Position numbers and translations under genes: made by a program
Notes under the pieces: generated by a model
Database searches by the model: none
What the model was told of the DNA's origin: nothing
What the model saw: only the letters and a program-made list of their open reading frames with translations
Shown: positions 6,844 to 8,835 of the stretch, piece after piece
How positions within the stretch are numbered: the stretch's first letter is position 1
Layout of the letters: each line of letters opens with the position of its first letter
From: Deltaproteobacteria bacterium
Lineage (GTDB): Bacteria; Desulfobacterota; Desulfobacteria; Desulfobacterales; JAFDDL01
Length of the DNA: 8,835 nucleotides
Assembly (NCBI GenBank): GCA_019310865.1
Contig: JAFDDL010000148.1
Span: forward strand, 1 to 8,835
Direction of reading: 5' to 3'

Positions 6844-7845
6844 TTAACTCCCCAATGTCGCCACCATCACCGCTTTGATGGTGTGAATTCGGTTTTCGGC
6901 CTCATCCCAGACGATGGAAGCCGGAGACTCAAAGACCTCCTCGGTTACCTCCATACTCTCCAGACCAAACTTTTGATAGATTTCTTCACCGATGGTCGTC
7001 TCCCGGTTGTGGAAGGCGGGCAGGCAGTGGAGAAACTTGACATCGGGGTTGCCGGTTTTTTCCATAGCTGCCGCGTTGACCTGGTAGGGTTTCAAAAGCG
7101 CGATGCGCTCTTTCCACACAGCATCGGGTTCTCCCATGGAGACCCAGACGTCCGTGCACAGAAAATCACATGCCTTCACACCGCTTTCTATATCATCGGT
7201 AACGGTAATGCGAGCACCGGTGTCTTTGGCAATGTTCATGGCCTCTTCCACCAATGCCTCGTTGGGTTGCACGCCGGCCGGCGCCACGGCTCTAAAATCC
7301 ATCCCCGTCTTGGCGGCTCCCACCAAAAGTGAGTTCCCCATATTGTTCCGGGCATCTCCGAGGTATGCGAACTTTACCTGGGATAACGGTTTGTCCGTGT
7401 ACTCCATCACAGTCATCAAATCCGCCAAAACCTGGGTTGGATGATATTCGTTGGTCAGGCCGTTCCATACCGGTACGCCGGCGTATTGAGCAAGCGTTTC
7501 CACTTTTTCCTGGCCAAAGCCCCGGTACTCGATGCCGTCATACATTCTGCCCAGCACCCGTGCCGTATCCTTCATGGACTCCTTTGCACCCATCTGAGAC
7601 CCTGAGGGCCCTAAATAGGTCACGTGTGCGCCTTGATCGTAGCAAGCGGTTTCAAAGGCACATCGGGTTCGGGTGGAAGCCTTTTCAAAAATAAGCGCAA
7701 TGTTTTTGCCGATCAGCCGCTGTTGCTCAAGCCCTGCGTATTTGGCTTTTTTAAGATCAATGGACAAATCGAGTAAAAATTTGATTTCCTTGGGTGTAAA
7801 ATCAAGGAGCTTTAAAAAACTTCTATTTTTCAAATTGAACGCCAT
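6844..7845 (-). CDS. argF: Ornithine carbamoyltransferase
   Basis: Transfers the carbamoyl group of carbamoyl phosphate to ornithine, giving citrulline (or the reverse in catabolism); cytoplasmic. It has 333 residues, the normal full length. The carbamoyl-phosphate site STRTR is at 57-61, HPTQ at 135-138, the SMG loop at 236-238 ([10 protein letters not shown]) and HCLP at 273-276, so all catalytic landmarks are present. The N-terminus ([21 protein letters not shown]) resembles the long enterobacterial ArgF/ArgI and Pseudomonas ArcB group, so sequence alone does not separate an anabolic (argF) from a catabolic (arcB) role. The start is firm: GGAGG (7855-7851) stands 5 nt before the ATG. It is first in a likely two-gene unit with the P-loop protein. 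A strong promoter with overlapping dyads precedes it, which suggests regulated expression. Confidence 0.95.
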   Translation of the reverse strand: MAFNLKNRSFLKLLDFTPKEIKFLLDLSIDLKKAKYAGLEQQRLIGKNIALIFEKASTRTRCAFETACYDQGAHVTYLGPSGSQMGAKESMKDTARVLGRMYDGIEYRGFGQEKVETLAQYAGVPVWNGLTNEYHPTQVLADLMTVMEYTDKPLSQVKFAYLGDARNNMGNSLLVGAAKTGMDFRAVAPAGVQPNEALVEEAMNIAKDTGARITVTDDIESGVKACDFLCTDVWVSMGEPDAVWKERIALLKPYQVNAAAMEKTGNPDVKFLHCLPAFHNRETTIGEEIYQKFGLESMEVTEEVFESPASIVWDEAENRIHTIKAVMVATLGS

Positions 7846-7893
7846 TTTATCCTCCGGATGTTTAAATAAGTGTCTTTGGGTTTTTTCTATTGA

Positions 7894-7913
7894 GAAATCA
7901 ACAATTTGATTTC
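7894..7913. promoter_or_regulatory. Perfect dyad GAAATCAA-N4-TTGATTTC in the argF leader
   Basis: Eight-bp arms (7894-7901 and 7906-7913) around a 4-nt loop lie between the predicted argF start point near 7928 and the ATG at 7845. In DNA it is a symmetrical operator-like site. In RNA it is a small AU-rich hairpin in the 5' leader. There is no T-run directly after it, so a simple attenuator is unlikely. Confidence 0.45.
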
Positions 7914-7918
7914 ATTAA

Positions 7919-7931
7919 TTCATATTATGAA
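7919..7931. promoter_or_regulatory. Dyad TTCAT-N3-ATGAA at the predicted argF start point
   Basis: TTCAT (7919-7923) and ATGAA (7927-7931) straddle the expected transcription start of argF. A further TTCAT at 7911-7915 lies in the same 8-bp register. ATTCA/TGAAT half-sites are typical of arginine-repressor boxes, but the orientation and spacing here do not match the usual TGAAT-N4-ATTCA box, so this is only suggestive. Confidence 0.25.
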
Positions 7932-7934
7932 ACA

Positions 7935-7962
7935 ATCATAATAAAAATATATAAAATGTCAA
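7935..7962 (-). promoter_or_regulatory. sigma70-type promoter for argF
   Basis: On the minus strand a perfect -35 TTGACA (7962-7957) is followed after 16 nt by TATGAT (7940-7935), five of six to the -10 consensus. The spacer is almost all A/T. A start near 7928 would leave a leader of about 80 nt. This is the best promoter in the window. Confidence 0.65.
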
Positions 7963-7971
7963 GTACATTTT
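7953..7971. promoter_or_regulatory. Operator-like dyad over the argF -35 box
   Basis: AAAATGTcaagtACATTTT has perfect 7-bp arms and a 5-nt spacer, and it overlaps the -35 hexamer at 7962-7957. A protein bound here would block RNA polymerase, so a repressor site is the natural reading. The neighbouring GntR-type regulator is the obvious candidate. FadR-type operators usually keep GT-N(0-3)-AC at the centre, whereas this one has GT-N5-AC, so the match is not proof. Confidence 0.5.
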
Positions 7972-8006
7972 TAGAAAAATTCGAATGCGCCATATTTGAT
8001 TGCCCG

Positions 8007-8025
8007 ATTCAAACCGCCTTTGAAT
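8007..8025. promoter_or_regulatory. Second 19-bp dyad, ATTCAAA-N5-TTTGAAT
   Basis: ATTCAAAccgccTTTGAAT has perfect 7-bp arms and a 5-nt spacer, the same geometry as the dyad at 7953-7971. The centres (7962 and 8016) are 54 bp apart, about five helical turns, which would allow looping between two bound dimers on one face. The arm sequences differ, so one protein need not bind both. An imperfect dyad at 7995-8013 (TTTGA...TCAAA) overlaps it. Confidence 0.4.
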
Positions 8026-8071
8026 TTCCACAGGACAACAAACCCTTAATTATTCGATTGACGATCGGCGA

Positions 8072-8099
8072 TTGATTATCTATTGTACATAAATATAAT
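8072..8099 (+). promoter_or_regulatory. Promoter for the GntR-family regulator
   Basis: TTGATT (8072-8077) and a perfect TATAAT (8094-8099) are 16 nt apart. The start would fall near 8106, about 30 nt before the ATG. A weaker alternative is TTGACG (8058-8063) with TATTGT (8081-8086). Complementary ATTGAT (8071-8076) and ATCAAT (8106-8111) flank the promoter and TGTACA (8084-8089) lies in its spacer, so autoregulation is possible. Confidence 0.5.
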
Positions 8100-8136
8100 G
8101 ATATGATCAATACATCTAAAACGACTGGATTCATTT

Positions 8137-8835
8137 ATGGTAAAAACCAACATTCATCGCAAACTCTATGAATATGTTGAAGAAGAAATTGGAACGAAAA
8201 TCATCACCGGCGTTTACCCCCCCGGTGATACCCTTCCGAACGAAGACGCCCTGTGCAGCGAGTTTGGCGTCAGTAAAGGGGTCGTCAGAGAGGCAATCAA
8301 GGTCCTCAATAAAAAAGGGCTTGTCCAACCGCGACCTAAAATCGGCACCCTCATATTACCCCGCAGTCAGTGGAACCTATTCGATGCCGATGTGTTGAGC
8401 TGGAAATTGAAAACCGGTAAAAAATTTGATTTTCTGAAAAAAGTGACCGAAGTGCGGCGCATTATCGAATCGGAAGCAGTGAAAATAGCCTCCTGCAGAG
8501 CCACCCCTGAAGAGATTAAAAAAATTCGACATCTTTATGACCAGATGAGCATAATGTTAAACTCACCGTCTGAATACACTTACGAAAAATATTTAGAAAT
8601 CGATATGATGTTTCATACCGCAATTCTGGAAGCTTCGCACAATGAGCTGCTCGCCCAAATCGGCCATACCATCAGAAACGCCGTCCATGCCGCTCGCCGG
8701 AAAGACCATCAGGATATTAAGTTTCAGATGGATGTATTGCCCTTTCATGCCGCCATGCTCGAAGCCCTTGAAACAAAAGACCCGGAAGCGGCCCATACCG
8801 CTGCCAGAAAGATGTTCGAAGATGTTAATAAAAGT
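8137..8835 (+). CDS. FadR-type GntR family transcriptional regulator (3' end cut off)
   Basis: 233 codons are visible with no stop before the window ends; family members are about 220-250 residues, so only a few should be missing. Residues 8-75 form the winged helix: LPNEDALCSEFGVS, a recognition helix starting SKGVVREAIKVL, and the wing QPRPKIGTLI. A linker follows (WNLFDADVLSWKL, 79-91), a form familiar from sugar-acid regulators such as DgoR. The FCD effector domain is about 101-230. Of the usual FCD metal ligands, D156-x3-H160 and H204 are present, but the position 22 residues after H204, normally His, is M226. The effector is unknown. The start has only a weak GGA (8127-8129) as ribosome site, yet the protein begins where the family usually does. 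Divergent from argF, it is the likely regulator of that unit and of itself. Confidence 0.88.
   Translation, partial: MVKTNIHRKLYEYVEEEIGTKIITGVYPPGDTLPNEDALCSEFGVSKGVVREAIKVLNKKGLVQPRPKIGTLILPRSQWNLFDADVLSWKLKTGKKFDFLKKVTEVRRIIESEAVKIASCRATPEEIKKIRHLYDQMSIMLNSPSEYTYEKYLEIDMMFHTAILEASHNELLAQIGHTIRNAVHAARRKDHQDIKFQMDVLPFHAAMLEALETKDPEAAHTAARKMFEDVNKS

Noticed and set aside
7919..7931. Reading the TTCAT/ATGAA dyad as a true arginine-repressor box
   Set aside because: The usual box is TGAAT-N4-ATTCA; orientation and spacing differ, so it is listed only as a weak dyad.
7890..8075. 61-codon plus-strand frame in the argF-gntR gap (also ATG at 7956)
   Set aside because: It overlies the argF promoter and the dyads, uses a TTG start or an ATG without a ribosome site, and has no recognisable product.

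Overview
The window reads as a bacterial chromosome segment, most likely from an anaerobic Desulfobacterota lineage (Desulfobacterales-like). This placement is an inference. It rests on the small protein carrying a PERRSGKDRR motif, the overall style of the RND pump genes, and a cyclic-2,3-diphosphoglycerate-synthetase-like GTPase next to an ornithine carbamoyltransferase. No rRNA, tRNA, insertion sequence, CRISPR array or phage gene is visible.

Layout. Positions 1-400 are AT-rich and repeat-bearing: a perfect 8-bp-arm palindrome, a 21-bp tandem repeat, and a cluster of five ATCGAT palindromes. A short gene at about 472-675 encodes a 67-residue protein of unknown function. A two-gene plus-strand operon follows (908-5262): a periplasmic adaptor (MFP) and an RND inner-membrane permease that overlap by 4 bp. 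No outer-membrane TolC-type partner is in the window, so the pump would have to share one encoded elsewhere. The operon converges on a minus-strand pair, with a hairpin in the 63-bp gap.

The minus-strand pair is ornithine carbamoyltransferase (7845-6844) followed 177 nt later by a P-loop protein of the cyclic 2,3-diphosphoglycerate synthetase family (6666-5326). The pair is probably read from a strong sigma70-type promoter (TTGACA-N16-TATGAT) at 7962-7935. The 177-nt gap can form two mutually exclusive RNA stems, one of which would cover part of the second gene's Shine-Dalgarno sequence. Diverging from the pair on the plus strand is a FadR-type GntR regulator (8137 to the window end, cut off) with its own TATAAT promoter.

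The 291-bp divergent region is dense in perfect inverted repeats. One overlaps the carbamoyltransferase -35 box and another lies in its leader. The simplest reading is a regulator controlling a small carbamoyl-phosphate/ornithine metabolic unit that contains a GTPase-like enzyme of unknown bacterial function. That unit and its control region are the most interesting part of the window; the pump operon is fairly ordinary apart from an adaptor with no visible export signal.
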